Shown: positions 1 through 7,974 of the stretch, piece by piece
How positions within the stretch are numbered: the stretch's first letter is position 1
Layout: the number at the start of each line of letters is the position of its first letter
Source: a virus
DNA: 29,267 bases
Virus record (IMG/VR): IMGVR_UViG_3300020463_000091
Location: 1-29,267 of that record
Reading direction: 5' to 3' (one strand)
Position numbers and translations under genes: made by a program
Notes under the pieces: generated by a model
Told to the model about the DNA's origin: nothing
The model's database searches: none
Seen by the model: the letters and a program-made list of their open reading frames with translations, nothing else

Positions 1-273
1 TGTGTGGATTTGTCCTACAGGACCAGTCATTGGTTGTACACCTACGATCTCGTTAGCGATCACAGTTGGCATAACCCTTCTGATTACTGGAAGAATAACC
101 CTGTTTAACGTAGCAACGTTACCGGCGCTAGTTGCACCACTTGTTGCCGCCTCAGACAAATACCTTTTTGTATTTTCTAAGACAACATCCATAGTTTTTT
201 TCTTGTTGCCTGTTAAACCTTCGGTTAGGGCCTGTTTAGTTTCGCCCCATTTTGATTCAAATAGTTCTGACAT
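1..273 (-). CDS. gp23: Major capsid protein gp23, N-terminal fragment
   Basis: This is the first 91 codons of the major capsid protein; the gene continues past the left edge of the window. The fragment contains the segment RRVMPTVIANEIVGVQPMTG (residues 65-84) followed by PVGQ, which is the hallmark N-terminal region of T4-type gp23 just after the protease-removed propeptide. The start ATG at 273 has a purine-rich AGGGGAAAG Shine-Dalgarno stretch about 6 bases upstream and follows the gp22 stop by 23 bases, the standard T4 order 20-21-22-23. In T4, gp21 removes the N-terminal 65 residues during head maturation; the equivalent cut here would fall near residues 45-55 (inference). No TATAAATA late promoter is visible directly upstream, unlike T4 gene 23, so transcription probably comes from promoters further up the head operon. 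Confidence 0.95.
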   Translation of the reverse strand, partial: MSELFESKWGETKQALTEGLTGNKKKTMDVVLENTKRYLSEAATSGATSAGNVATLNRVILPVIRRVMPTVIANEIVGVQPMTGPVGQIHT

Positions 274-296
274 TTGATCTTTCCCCTTTTAGTTTA

Positions 297-1370
297 TTAA
301 TTAATACCCGCCAATTGACGAATACTTGTTAGTTCAGCATCTTCTCTTTGTGATCTGTCGCCAGCCGCTTCAGTGATTACTTTCGTAGCACCTTTGTTAG
401 CAATTGGCTCCTCTTTCATCACGTGAGGTAGATACTTGTCAAACGAAGTTTGGAGTTTATTTGTTGAAACTGATTCCAACAATTGACTCATAACGTCCGC
501 TTTGTTTTTGCTGAGAGGTTTCAGCAACTCTGCCATCGTTTCCTTTCGTTCCATCAAGTCCTTATTAGTTTGCATTTCTGCTTCCTTAGACTCAATCACC
601 GCTTTTTTCTCTTCGATGGATTTCTCGGCTTCTTTTATTTTCAGCGTCTGTTCGTCTACAACCTTCATTAGACGTGCAGTCTCACTCTTCTCATTAAGAT
701 AAGAAGACTGATATTCTGAAGCAAAAGCCTCGAAAATTCTTTTACCAAAGTCGATTTCTCTTGCTCTACTAATATCTTCTTTTAGGCTACCAATTTCAGT
801 GCCTAATTTTTTAGTAACAGCATCTTCTACAACTTTAGCAGATCTTTTTATGAAAGTTTCTTTTAGTTTAGCCATTTGTTTCTTCGCTTCGGCTACTAAT
901 TTAACTTTCGTTTCTACAACACCTTTTTTGTCTTCGTTGAACTCTTTAATTTCTTTAGCAAGTGCGTTTACTACGAACTCTTCTAGTTTTTTAAAGTTTT
1001 CATGAACACCTTTTCTGTCAGCGTGTAGTTCATTCAGTTCACTGTTAAGTTTGCTTAATACAAACTCTTCTAGTTTTGCAGAATGTTTGCCTACGTTTTC
1101 TTTGTAAGCGATTTTTTCTTGTGCAAGTCCTTTTCTATCTTCAACGAATTTAGAGATTTCTTCAGATAATTTTTCAGTCATCATCTTGTCGATTGCCTCA
1201 ACCATGTTTGCTTTGTCGTGGTCGTATCTTTTAGCAAACTCTTCTCTCAATTCCGCCGCTACTTGCTCTCTGTTTTCTTTTATCTTGTTGTCCCAGGCCT
1301 CTTGGATGTTTTTTTGAACATCTTCTGATATTGCTCCTGATTCAACTAGTTTTGAAATAGCGTCAAACAT
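297..1370 (-). CDS. gp22: Prohead core scaffold protein gp22
   Basis: This 357-residue, Lys/Glu-rich protein is almost entirely predicted coiled coil, with long heptad-like stretches through residues 60-290 and few aromatic residues. It sits between the prohead protease and the major capsid protein, which is the invariant place of the T4 scaffold gp22. In T4 gp22 forms the core around which gp23 assembles, and gp21 then digests it to small peptides after (I/L)-x-Glu sites; many LxE and IxE triplets are present here. It is longer than T4 gp22 (269 residues). The start at 1370 is supported by AGGAGAG about 5 bases upstream, and only 9 bases separate it from the gp21 stop. The function rests on composition plus gene order, since the family is poorly conserved. 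Confidence 0.88.
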   Translation of the reverse strand: MFDAISKLVESGAISEDVQKNIQEAWDNKIKENREQVAAELREEFAKRYDHDKANMVEAIDKMMTEKLSEEISKFVEDRKGLAQEKIAYKENVGKHSAKLEEFVLSKLNSELNELHADRKGVHENFKKLEEFVVNALAKEIKEFNEDKKGVVETKVKLVAEAKKQMAKLKETFIKRSAKVVEDAVTKKLGTEIGSLKEDISRAREIDFGKRIFEAFASEYQSSYLNEKSETARLMKVVDEQTLKIKEAEKSIEEKKAVIESKEAEMQTNKDLMERKETMAELLKPLSKNKADVMSQLLESVSTNKLQTSFDKYLPHVMKEEPIANKGATKVITEAAGDRSQREDAELTSIRQLAGIN

Positions 1371-1379
1371 ATTTCTCTC

Positions 1380-2009
1380 CTATTTTAGTTTCCCTATTAT
1401 ATTAATTAAAGCATCGTTTAGATACCTTTGTGCTTTTTTGTCATTTCTCACTTCGTCTGCCAGACCCTTTGCTTTCATACCGCCTTTTGTGTTTAGCAAA
1501 TGCTCGTATATTGGCGTTGGGTAAGCACCTGGTGCCGAAGGTTGGGCCACAACATCAACAGTGATGATCTCAAAGTCTGAAACTTCGCCGCCGCCATACT
1601 CGGAAATATTTCCGCTTCCTCTGGAACTAACGCCTAGTTTCACACCTGATTCCAACATTGTTTTGACAAGTTGACCCATTGGTGTTGGCAAAATTTTCAT
1701 TTTGCCGTATCCATTTGGACCGTCCATCCACATCTCAGTAATCATGTGAGACACTCGGTCCAAATTAATTTTTAAATCATCCGGATGATCTACTTCTCCA
1801 AGAACACTATAACCTGAACTTATTTGGTCATTAAGAGTTTTTACTGCTTTTCCAATTTCGTTTACTGGATAAACTCTTTGATTAGCATTTTTAATACCAC
1901 CTTGAATACAGATCCCTTTCATATACAAATCTTTGCCGTTGTCGCCTTCGTGCAAGATCTGTACTCTAGCCTGATCGTAGGTTAAATGCTCTCTTAGATA
2001 TAGTGACAT
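1380..2009 (-). CDS. gp21: Prohead maturation protease gp21
   Basis: This 209-residue protein has the conserved elements of the T4 gp21 (herpes-assemblin-like serine) prohead protease: GEVDHP, with the probable catalytic His at residue 75, and GVSSRGSG, with the probable nucleophile Ser at 128/129, followed by DVVAQPSAPGA (residues 152-162). T4 gp21 is about the same length (212). It acts inside the prohead, degrading the core (gp22, gp67, gp68) and trimming gp23 before DNA packaging. The start at 2009 has GAGGGA a few bases upstream. It lies between the acidic core protein and the scaffold, as expected for a head-morphogenesis operon. Confidence 0.95.
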   Translation of the reverse strand: MSLYLREHLTYDQARVQILHEGDNGKDLYMKGICIQGGIKNANQRVYPVNEIGKAVKTLNDQISSGYSVLGEVDHPDDLKINLDRVSHMITEMWMDGPNGYGKMKILPTPMGQLVKTMLESGVKLGVSSRGSGNISEYGGGEVSDFEIITVDVVAQPSAPGAYPTPIYEHLLNTKGGMKAKGLADEVRNDKKAQRYLNDALINIIGKLK

Positions 2010-2035
2010 CCGAATCCCTCTGTGTTAATCAACAA

Positions 2036-2983
2036 TTACTTTGTAGCAACTGGTGATTTATTATTGTCTGCACCGTCTTTGTGATCTGCCTTCATCTCTT
2101 TTTTGAAAGATGTTGACTTATCTTTTCCGCCAGTGTTTTCAAAATCGCTCATTTTTTGAGCAGTTGGGGCTGGACGACCTTTTTCTTCAGCACTGCCTTT
2201 AGCGATGTTATCACCACCTTTTGGCATTTTGCTTCCTGCATCAGTCACTGGAGATTTTTTGTTGTCACTGCCATCTTTGTTGTCAGCAGACTTCTGGATT
2301 TTGTACTCCTTCATAGTTTCCTTATCCTTCATGTCTTTTTTACCTTCAACTGGCATTTCAACTGCTTCAGTGTCATTTGCTATCGGCTCTAAAGATTCTT
2401 CTTCTTTTTCTTCTTCACCGTCTTTGTCACCCATCATTTTTTCGAATTCTGCTTTTAATTCATCTAAAGCATCTTCTAAGTCGTCGATTCTCTCTTCAGT
2501 ATCGCCTTCTTCACCGTCTTTTTCCATGTCCATGTCTTTAGCCATGTCATCAGCGGCACCTTCTGCGTCACCTTCTTGGTCTGCGGCTACGTCTTTGATT
2601 AATTCATCAGTTGCGTCTCCACCTACTTCTTCGATTGATTCTTCTTCTTTAGTTTCTTCTTTAGACTCTTCAGTAGCCTCGTCTTCGATTTCTACTTCTT
2701 CGTCAACAGATTCGTCTTCTTTTGAAGCAGATTCAGTTTCTTTAACTTCATCTTTTGCTTCTGACTCGTCGGACTCTTCTTTCATTTTGTCTTTCTTGTC
2801 ATGCATTGCTTCTGTAGTAGTTTCTTCTGTCGCTTCTGTTGTAGTCTCGTCAGCAAGACCTTCGTAGATGTCTCTTGATTTCTCTACAACAATTTCATGA
2901 AATAATTGTTCTGCTTTATCATTTTCTTCGTTGATAAGCAATTCTAACAAACTTTCAAACTTGTTTCCTTTAATATTTGACAT
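2036..2983 (-). CDS. Acidic prohead core protein, enlarged gp67-like
   Basis: The first 45 residues form a short helical head (GNKFESLLELLINEENDKAE then QLFHEIVVEKSRDIYEGLADE) that matches the pattern of T4 gp67 (PIP), a prohead core protein with an N-terminal helix pair followed by an acidic tail. T4 gp67 is only 80 residues; here the tail is 270 residues, dominated by Glu, Asp, Lys and Thr (residues 46-230), and ends in a repeat-bearing polar segment (residues 233-315) with two copies of a KDGxDNxKSPV unit. The position just upstream of gp21 fits gp67/gp68. The start at 2983 has a strong AAAGGAG about 10 bases upstream, and a TATAAGTA late-promoter variant lies 34 bases upstream. The role is inferred: core assembly and internal peptides after gp21 cleavage. 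It could equally be described as a fusion of gp67- and gp68-type functions. Confidence 0.75.
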   Translation of the reverse strand: MSNIKGNKFESLLELLINEENDKAEQLFHEIVVEKSRDIYEGLADETTTEATEETTTEAMHDKKDKMKEESDESEAKDEVKETESASKEDESVDEEVEIEDEATEESKEETKEEESIEEVGGDATDELIKDVAADQEGDAEGAADDMAKDMDMEKDGEEGDTEERIDDLEDALDELKAEFEKMMGDKDGEEEKEEESLEPIANDTEAVEMPVEGKKDMKDKETMKEYKIQKSADNKDGSDNKKSPVTDAGSKMPKGGDNIAKGSAEEKGRPAPTAQKMSDFENTGGKDKSTSFKKEMKADHKDGADNNKSPVATK

Positions 2984-3016
2984 ATTGCACGTGCTCCTTT
3001 ATTATCGGCTTGTTTG

Positions 3017-3024
3017 TACTTATA
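3017..3024 (-). promoter_or_regulatory. Probable late promoter (TATAAGTA)
   Basis: On the minus strand the octamer TATAAGTA differs at one base from the T4 late consensus TATAAATA. It lies about 34 bases upstream of the acidic core protein start, in the only gap over 100 bases (2984-3096) of the head operon, so it could give extra transcription of the gp67-like, 21, 22 and 23 genes. The rest of the 113-base gap shows no gene; a short CCAC/GTGG inverted pair near 3057-3071 is too weak to call a terminator. Confidence 0.45.
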
Positions 3025-3096
3025 AGCAATGTATTTACGACAAATATGTGAAATACCACAGAAATGGTGGCTAAAAAGGCTGTTTTTTTGACTGAT

Positions 3097-3708
3097 TTAT
3101 TTATTCAGGGCAAATTTCTGTTTAAATGCGTCTATTTCCATATGTTTGCAATTGCCTTGCCATTCTAAATCTCTGGGTGCAAACCAGCCTGGTGGTATTA
3201 CCCTATGAAACTGAGTATTTGGTGAATCTTTAAGTACACGTTTTGTTTGATTCATCCAATTACCAAAAAATGTGGCCTCTTCAGTGCCTCTTTTATAGTT
3301 CTCAGTGTCTTTGAAAATATTGTTGAACACTTTCCTTTGTCTGTCTGAGTGCCCATGGTAGTCAAAACCAAGTATATAAATTTCTGTAGGATTAAAACTG
3401 GCGGCATATTTAAGTGCTGTAGGTCCAGAACTCCACCCTAAACTAGGTTGAAAGAACTGTGCGTGGTTCATTATCATTTCTACTTTTTTATATTGATTAT
3501 TGAAATTGCTCCAGACTGTATTCTTTGCCATGTAATCGGATTTTGCTATTTCAAGCATCATCTTGGGATCAACAGCAACCAAAACATCAGGATTTTCGGT
3601 TCGGTATACAGCATTACAGGCATAGGTTTTGCCGTGCTTTTTTAAATCTTCTATTTTTATTCCTTTTCGGGATTCACCGTTCCCTAGTACAAAGGCTATC
3701 TCAGACAT
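3097..3708 (-). CDS. GNGESR-motif protein, sialyltransferase/MptE-like fold
   Basis: This 203-residue protein opens with a beta strand and a glycine-rich turn, AFVLGNGESRKGI (residues 5-17), followed by a CNAVYR segment (31-36), VAVDP (44-48), a SSGPTALKYA helix start, and a second strand YILGFDYHG (111-119). The order LGNGxS...CN...D...GP.AL...LGFD resembles the nucleotide-sugar binding fold shared by family GT42 sialyltransferases and DUF115/MptE-like pyrophosphokinases. No substrate can be assigned. Its start overlaps the stop of the upstream small gene by one base (TAATG), so it is translated as part of the head operon. Whether it modifies a virion protein, a nucleotide or the host surface is open. 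The fold assignment is by motif only. Confidence 0.5.
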   Translation of the reverse strand: MSEIAFVLGNGESRKGIKIEDLKKHGKTYACNAVYRTENPDVLVAVDPKMMLEIAKSDYMAKNTVWSNFNNQYKKVEMIMNHAQFFQPSLGWSSGPTALKYAASFNPTEIYILGFDYHGHSDRQRKVFNNIFKDTENYKRGTEEATFFGNWMNQTKRVLKDSPNTQFHRVIPPGWFAPRDLEWQGNCKHMEIDAFKQKFALNK

Positions 3709-3950
3709 TACAACTCTAGGTTATCTGATTCGGAGGGAGTTCCATACATTTTCTGAACAAATTTTGCTTCTTGTTTTTGCAAATCATCATGATGTTCAGA
3801 TGCTAAACGCATAGAATTTATATCTTTCAGTGAAAGTCTTGTTTTTCTGGTGTCGTCTTTGTCTAATATAGAAATATCATTCTCAGGTTCATAACTTTTA
3901 TCTTGTTCAAACCCTTCGTGTCCGTATTTCATAAATTCCATTAGTTTCAT
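3708..3950 (-). CDS. Small conserved-type protein downstream of portal, unknown
   Basis: This 80-residue charged protein begins MKLMEFMKYGHEG and contains DKDDTRKTRLSLKDINSMRL followed by a helical, acidic C-terminus. The chosen ATG at 3950 lies 14 bases after the portal stop. A longer reading back to 4058 is possible but lies antiparallel in frame with the portal tail, is unusually rich in His and Gln, and looks like overlap noise. Its stop overlaps the next start (TAATG). The D-T-R-K-x-x-L-S-L-x-x-x-N pattern reminds me of small proteins between genes 20 and 21 in marine T4-like phages, but I cannot give a function; a head-assembly role is only inferred from position. Confidence 0.65.
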   Translation of the reverse strand: MKLMEFMKYGHEGFEQDKSYEPENDISILDKDDTRKTRLSLKDINSMRLASEHHDDLQKQEAKFVQKMYGTPSESDNLEL

Positions 3951-3963
3951 AAACGTATTTAAC

Positions 3964-5661
3964 CTATGTCTGTGGTGTTTGGCCAGGTGTGCCACCTTGT
4001 GGTGTATTGCCGGCTCCGCCTGGTTCTGGTGCATCAGGCTCTGCTGTTGGCTCTTCAAATTGATCTAGATCAGTCTGTACTCCGCCTGCTGTCACTCCAC
4101 CTGCTCTTAATTGTTGTCCTTTAGTTTGTTTGTTTTGTGGTATCGCATTTTCTTCGGCCCAAAGATCAGCATTTCTAGCCATTTCTTCTTCGGTCAAACC
4201 TAAGAATCTTTTCAACGCAAAACGTTTACTCATGTATGGCAGTTCAGCAACCTGTGTAAACGTAGATACTCTTGCCTGGTCCATTTCAGTCTGTCTGTAT
4301 TGTGCAAAGTTTTGCGGTGGATTCATTTTAATTTCAAACATAGAAAAGTCTATGTTGTATCCTTTATTCTTTAACCATAATTTAAATTCTGAATCAAACG
4401 CAGTTTGCAATAATGATTGTAATCTTTGACAATATTTGTTGAATCTTAATTCTTGAATGTATGCAGTACCCACTCTGCCGTCATTGTACTGTTGTTGCCC
4501 ATCTTCAGCACCTGTTGGCAAGTAAGATGCTGGTATTCTTAAACCTCTAAACAGTTTGTTTGTGAAAAATCTTAGATCATCTATCTCACCTAGGTTAGTT
4601 CCACCTGGCAATGTGTCAACTTTAGACCCTCTTCCTTCTGCTGTCTGTGGGAAGAAGTAGTCTTCGTTGATAGACATAGGATTATACGTGGCATCAATGT
4701 AGTTAACACCACCCGATGTGCTTGGAATCCTTCTTTGATTTATTTCATTCTTGACTCTTTCAACAAATTGCATAGCCAAGTGTGTAGGCATATTTCCTAC
4801 ATCAATATAGAACACACGTCTTTCTGGTGCTCTCTGTACTCTGTAGATTATAATTGCATCTTCTAGTAATTCTTTTTGTTTGTAAACTTTGAAAACCTGT
4901 TCAAGTACCGACTGTCCAAAAGGGAATAGGTTGTCTAAACCATCTGACATACTTAAATGTATCACGTGTTCTGCATTAATGGCATATTGATTCATTGTTC
5001 TATAGAATCTACCACCCGGTCCGGCAGTTCCAGCATTACTCATATTAACACCTTGTCCTGCACCAGCATAGTTTGAACTATAAGTTCCGCCAGTAGTACC
5101 GCCACCACCATAAACTTGATTCGGAGTCACAGCAGTTGCACTTAATCTTTGTAGATTTGGATTGATATCTCGAATAATGTATTGTTCTGGTTTCTTGCCA
5201 TCGGACTCGTTTACAATAATTCTATCAACTTTTGCTGAGTCAACAAAAAGCCATTTGTTTGTTTCTGGATCTCTTACGAAAAAACAGTCTCCATATTTGA
5301 AAGCATTCCTAAAAATTCTAAAAACTCTTCTACCGAACTGATTTGCTTTTGTCCATTGTTGTAAAGATCTTTTTAAAATTTTTACTTCCTGGTCTGTGAC
5401 ATCGTCTTTGAATACTAAATCGAATGGAGTTTCGTTCTCTGTATTTTTTTGTGTACAAAATTCTGCAAGTATGTCCAGTGCCGCATTAATTTCAGAGTCA
5501 CTGTCCATTTGATCATACTGAAAATATCTTTGTATCCTGTTTGGATGTCCTGTGTATACATCAGGTAGATATGATGAGTAATTTCTCTTTGCAAAATTGG
5601 GTCTACTTTCTCCAGAAATAGGAGATGTGTTTGCGTCTTTAAAATATTTTTTCCAAGCCAT
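3964..5661 (-). CDS. gp20: Portal vertex protein gp20
   Basis: This 565-residue protein matches the T4-type portal: the N-terminal segment with YLPDVYTGHPNRIQRYFQYD and MDSDSEINAALDILAEFCTQ, then VFRIFRNAFKYGDCFFVRDP, the central VQRAPERRVFYIDVGNMPTH, and PASYLPTGAEDGQQQYNDGR. The portal forms the dodecameric DNA channel at one vertex, nucleates the prohead core and binds the terminase. T4 gp20 is 524 residues; the C-terminal extension here is Gly/Pro/Gln-rich and ends in a TPGQTPQT tail. There is no clear Shine-Dalgarno; the start is only 6 bases after the upstream stop at 5668, which suggests coupled translation. Confidence 0.96.
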   Translation of the reverse strand: MAWKKYFKDANTSPISGESRPNFAKRNYSSYLPDVYTGHPNRIQRYFQYDQMDSDSEINAALDILAEFCTQKNTENETPFDLVFKDDVTDQEVKILKRSLQQWTKANQFGRRVFRIFRNAFKYGDCFFVRDPETNKWLFVDSAKVDRIIVNESDGKKPEQYIIRDINPNLQRLSATAVTPNQVYGGGGTTGGTYSSNYAGAGQGVNMSNAGTAGPGGRFYRTMNQYAINAEHVIHLSMSDGLDNLFPFGQSVLEQVFKVYKQKELLEDAIIIYRVQRAPERRVFYIDVGNMPTHLAMQFVERVKNEINQRRIPSTSGGVNYIDATYNPMSINEDYFFPQTAEGRGSKVDTLPGGTNLGEIDDLRFFTNKLFRGLRIPASYLPTGAEDGQQQYNDGRVGTAYIQELRFNKYCQRLQSLLQTAFDSEFKLWLKNKGYNIDFSMFEIKMNPPQNFAQYRQTEMDQARVSTFTQVAELPYMSKRFALKRFLGLTEEEMARNADLWAEENAIPQNKQTKGQQLRAGGVTAGGVQTDLDQFEEPTAEPDAPEPGGAGNTPQGGTPGQTPQT

Positions 5662-5667
5662 ACTATA

Positions 5668-7908
5668 TTATACTAAACTTTCTGTCTTATTTGCAAGTAA
5701 ATTCTTTGTTCTATCCGTATTATTTCTGGTAGCATCACCGATACTTACAAGCATATTTAAGTTTTTGTTAGCCGTTTTAAGTTCGTTTAGAACGTTCGTA
5801 AAGTCTGAGGATGTTACATTACCAGTTTGATTGGTAATAGTATTGGTTGCCATGCCTTTCTGTATTTCTGCATAATTTTTTGCTTCTGCTGGTGATAACA
5901 CACGTTCACCGGCGTGTATCGCCGCTAGTGTATTCCTTGGTTCAACAAATCCTCCTGTAGATTGTAGAGTTCCGATTGCTCTCCCATCTCCTCCACCAAA
6001 AAGATTACTGAAAAAGCCTTTGATTTCCTCGCCATAACCTTCGTAGGCCGCCAGTCCGCCACCTACAGCAGTTCCTAAAGCGGCGCCAAGGGCAGTACCG
6101 ATAATAGGAACCATTGATCCAATGGCCGCTCCTGTTAAAGCACCACTTGCCGCTCCTGTGGCAATTCCTAATCCTTTTTGTACATCATTGTCTGATTCTG
6201 CTCCTGCTTCGGCCATGTTCATTCCAGCATTGACTCCAAATGCACCTGCTCCGATCATTCCTAGTCTGCCTAAAAATCTCATTCCTTTTTGGAAGATCCC
6301 TGCTTTTCCTTTGCCTCCACCGCCCATGAAGCCACCACCCATTCCTCCGGCGGCTTTAATTCCTGCTGTTGTTCCTGTTTTGACAGCGAGGAATAATGGC
6401 ACTGTGTCTTTTAAAATACCAAAGCCTGTTTGTATTCCTTCCTTCATGACAAAGAGTAAACCTGCCATCTCTGGGGTTAATTTTTTGACATCTTCGGAAA
6501 GTTTTCCTAACATATCATTCAGAGATCCTGTGCCTGTGCCTACAAAATCGTCTACCAGTTTTAAAAATCCGGTTTTTGTGCTGTCAACTGCACTTGTTAA
6601 GTTTTTTAGATTAGTTTCAAACTCTGTGAACTCTTGTGTCAGTTTGTCTGCTTCTTTTTGTTGCTCTCCGATTGCGTCTGCTGTGTTCAAACTTGCTGTT
6701 GCCAGTTTGTTTACTTCACCTTGTAGTCTTAAAAACTCAACTGTACCAGTCGCTGTTGTTTCATTGAATCTTTTGTTTGATCTCTGTGCCGCATCTCTCA
6801 TTCTAGTCATGGCTTCTTCGACTGTGATGTTTCCTGCGATTAGATCTTTTACAATTTGTTGTGACTCCGGTATGTTTTGTGCAAACTCGATTGCCGCATC
6901 TGTTACAGGATTACCTGCTGTTGCAATTAAATCTTGTAAACCTGTTGACAAACCAGGGGCAAGTTTTGTAATACCTGCTTCAAACTGTTGTAAGTTCTGT
7001 GCAACTATTGGAGTTTGTGTATTGAGCATTGCAAGGAATCTTTCGTTGGCAAGCGACGCCTCCATTTGTCTTGCAAGATCTTCTCTTTGTTGGCCTGTCA
7101 GCCTTGCCAGTCTATCAAGTTGTTCTATGTAATCTCTAGCAGTCTTTAACTGTTGTGCCTCTGACTGTTGCGTTAGTAAACCTGTTCTTCTTTGTAGTGT
7201 TAGGTTGCTTATCAAGAATTCATTTATTTCTTCAACCGTAAGTCCAAGTGGTGCCAAGAAACTAATGTTGGCATCTCTAAATTGTTTTGATAAACCTGCA
7301 AATTGTTTTGCACCTTCTGTGGTAGTACCAAATAACAATGCCAATGCCTCAGAATTTTTACCAATCATATCGACAAAATCAGTGATTGGTATTCCTGCGT
7401 TCGCTGATGCTTCTCGTAATTGTATTAGGTTCTGTCCAAATGTTGCACCAACAGATGACAATGTTCTAAATGCATCGGTTGATTCACCAAATAAATTTCC
7501 AATCCTTGCAAGTGACTCACCAACTCGACCAAACTCGGCAAGAGACGCTGTGTAATCTTGTATTCTGCCGGTTCCTTCACTGACTGCTTTTGAAAATTTC
7601 CCAACAAAACTTGTTGTTTTGACCGTGCCTTTTGCAAACCCGGTTGCCGCTTTTTCAGATAAACCAATTGATTCGCCTACGTTTTTAAAATTTTGCTCTA
7701 ATTTGGAAGATACACTAAACAGCCTTTTTCTCTGCTCAATTGCTCTCTTGATTTCTTTTTGTTCGTCTTGAGATAATTTGCTGTTCTTTTCTAATGCTCC
7801 GCCGGCCTTGATCAGGCTTTTACGGTAATTCTCCAACTGCTGTGAATTGGTAATTTTTGATAATTCTTCTAATATTTTCTGTACTTCAGGATCCATTTTT
7901 TCTACCAT
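5668..7908 (-). CDS. Tape-measure-like tail protein (gp29 analogue)
   Basis: This 746-residue protein has the usual architecture of a tail tape measure: an N-terminal coiled coil (residues 5-80), a long mostly helical body (80-480), a Gly-rich linker (520-535), a Gly/Ala hydrophobic segment able to span or insert in membrane (578-622), and a C-terminal GGFVEPRNTLAAIHAGERVL motif (652-671), which is typical of tape-measure C-termini. A tape measure sets tail length and is ejected with the DNA. T4 gp29 is 590 residues. The first ATG (7908) has no Shine-Dalgarno; ATG 7895 (MDPEVQ) with GGTAG upstream is an alternative start. It is the first gene after the minus-strand TATAAATA at 7952-7959 and lies beside, but divergent from, the gp26-like tail-assembly genes. 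Confidence 0.75.
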   Translation of the reverse strand: MVEKMDPEVQKILEELSKITNSQQLENYRKSLIKAGGALEKNSKLSQDEQKEIKRAIEQRKRLFSVSSKLEQNFKNVGESIGLSEKAATGFAKGTVKTTSFVGKFSKAVSEGTGRIQDYTASLAEFGRVGESLARIGNLFGESTDAFRTLSSVGATFGQNLIQLREASANAGIPITDFVDMIGKNSEALALLFGTTTEGAKQFAGLSKQFRDANISFLAPLGLTVEEINEFLISNLTLQRRTGLLTQQSEAQQLKTARDYIEQLDRLARLTGQQREDLARQMEASLANERFLAMLNTQTPIVAQNLQQFEAGITKLAPGLSTGLQDLIATAGNPVTDAAIEFAQNIPESQQIVKDLIAGNITVEEAMTRMRDAAQRSNKRFNETTATGTVEFLRLQGEVNKLATASLNTADAIGEQQKEADKLTQEFTEFETNLKNLTSAVDSTKTGFLKLVDDFVGTGTGSLNDMLGKLSEDVKKLTPEMAGLLFVMKEGIQTGFGILKDTVPLFLAVKTGTTAGIKAAGGMGGGFMGGGGKGKAGIFQKGMRFLGRLGMIGAGAFGVNAGMNMAEAGAESDNDVQKGLGIATGAASGALTGAAIGSMVPIIGTALGAALGTAVGGGLAAYEGYGEEIKGFFSNLFGGGDGRAIGTLQSTGGFVEPRNTLAAIHAGERVLSPAEAKNYAEIQKGMATNTITNQTGNVTSSDFTNVLNELKTANKNLNMLVSIGDATRNNTDRTKNLLANKTESLV

Positions 7909-7918
7909 TTTGTACGCA

Positions 7919-7926
7919 TATAAATA
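7919..7926 (+). promoter_or_regulatory. Late promoter TATAAATA for the gp26-like operon
   Basis: This is a perfect match to the T4 late promoter octamer recognised by gp55-RNA polymerase. Transcription would start near 7932, giving a leader of about 43 bases to the gp26-like ATG at 7975. It faces the minus-strand promoter at 7952-7959. Confidence 0.8.
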
Positions 7927-7951
7927 TAGACATACATACGTTAATATGTTA

Positions 7952-7959
7952 TATTTATA
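7952..7959 (-). promoter_or_regulatory. Late promoter TATAAATA for the head operon
   Basis: This is a perfect late-promoter octamer on the minus strand. Transcription would begin near 7946, about 38 bases upstream of the tape-measure-like start at 7908. Its transcript start overlaps that of the plus-strand promoter at 7919, so the 5' ends of the two leaders would be complementary for roughly 12-15 bases. Confidence 0.8.
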
Positions 7960-7974
7960 GACGGAAAAAACACA

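Noticed and set aside
2205-2867. 220-codon Ser-rich frame on the plus strand
   Set aside because: It is the mirror of the GAA/GAT-rich acidic tail of the gp67-like protein (TTC/ATC/TCT codons), not an independent gene.
3951-4058. N-terminal extension of the small gene downstream of portal
   Set aside because: These 36 codons overlap the portal C-terminus in another frame and give a His/Gln-rich sequence with no ribosome site; the ATG at 3950 fits the operon spacing better.
6122-7132. 336-codon open frame on the plus strand
   Set aside because: It is antisense to the tape-measure-like gene, rich in Pro/Ala/Ser/Ile as expected from the complementary strand of a Gly/Ala-rich protein, and has no promoter or ribosome site.
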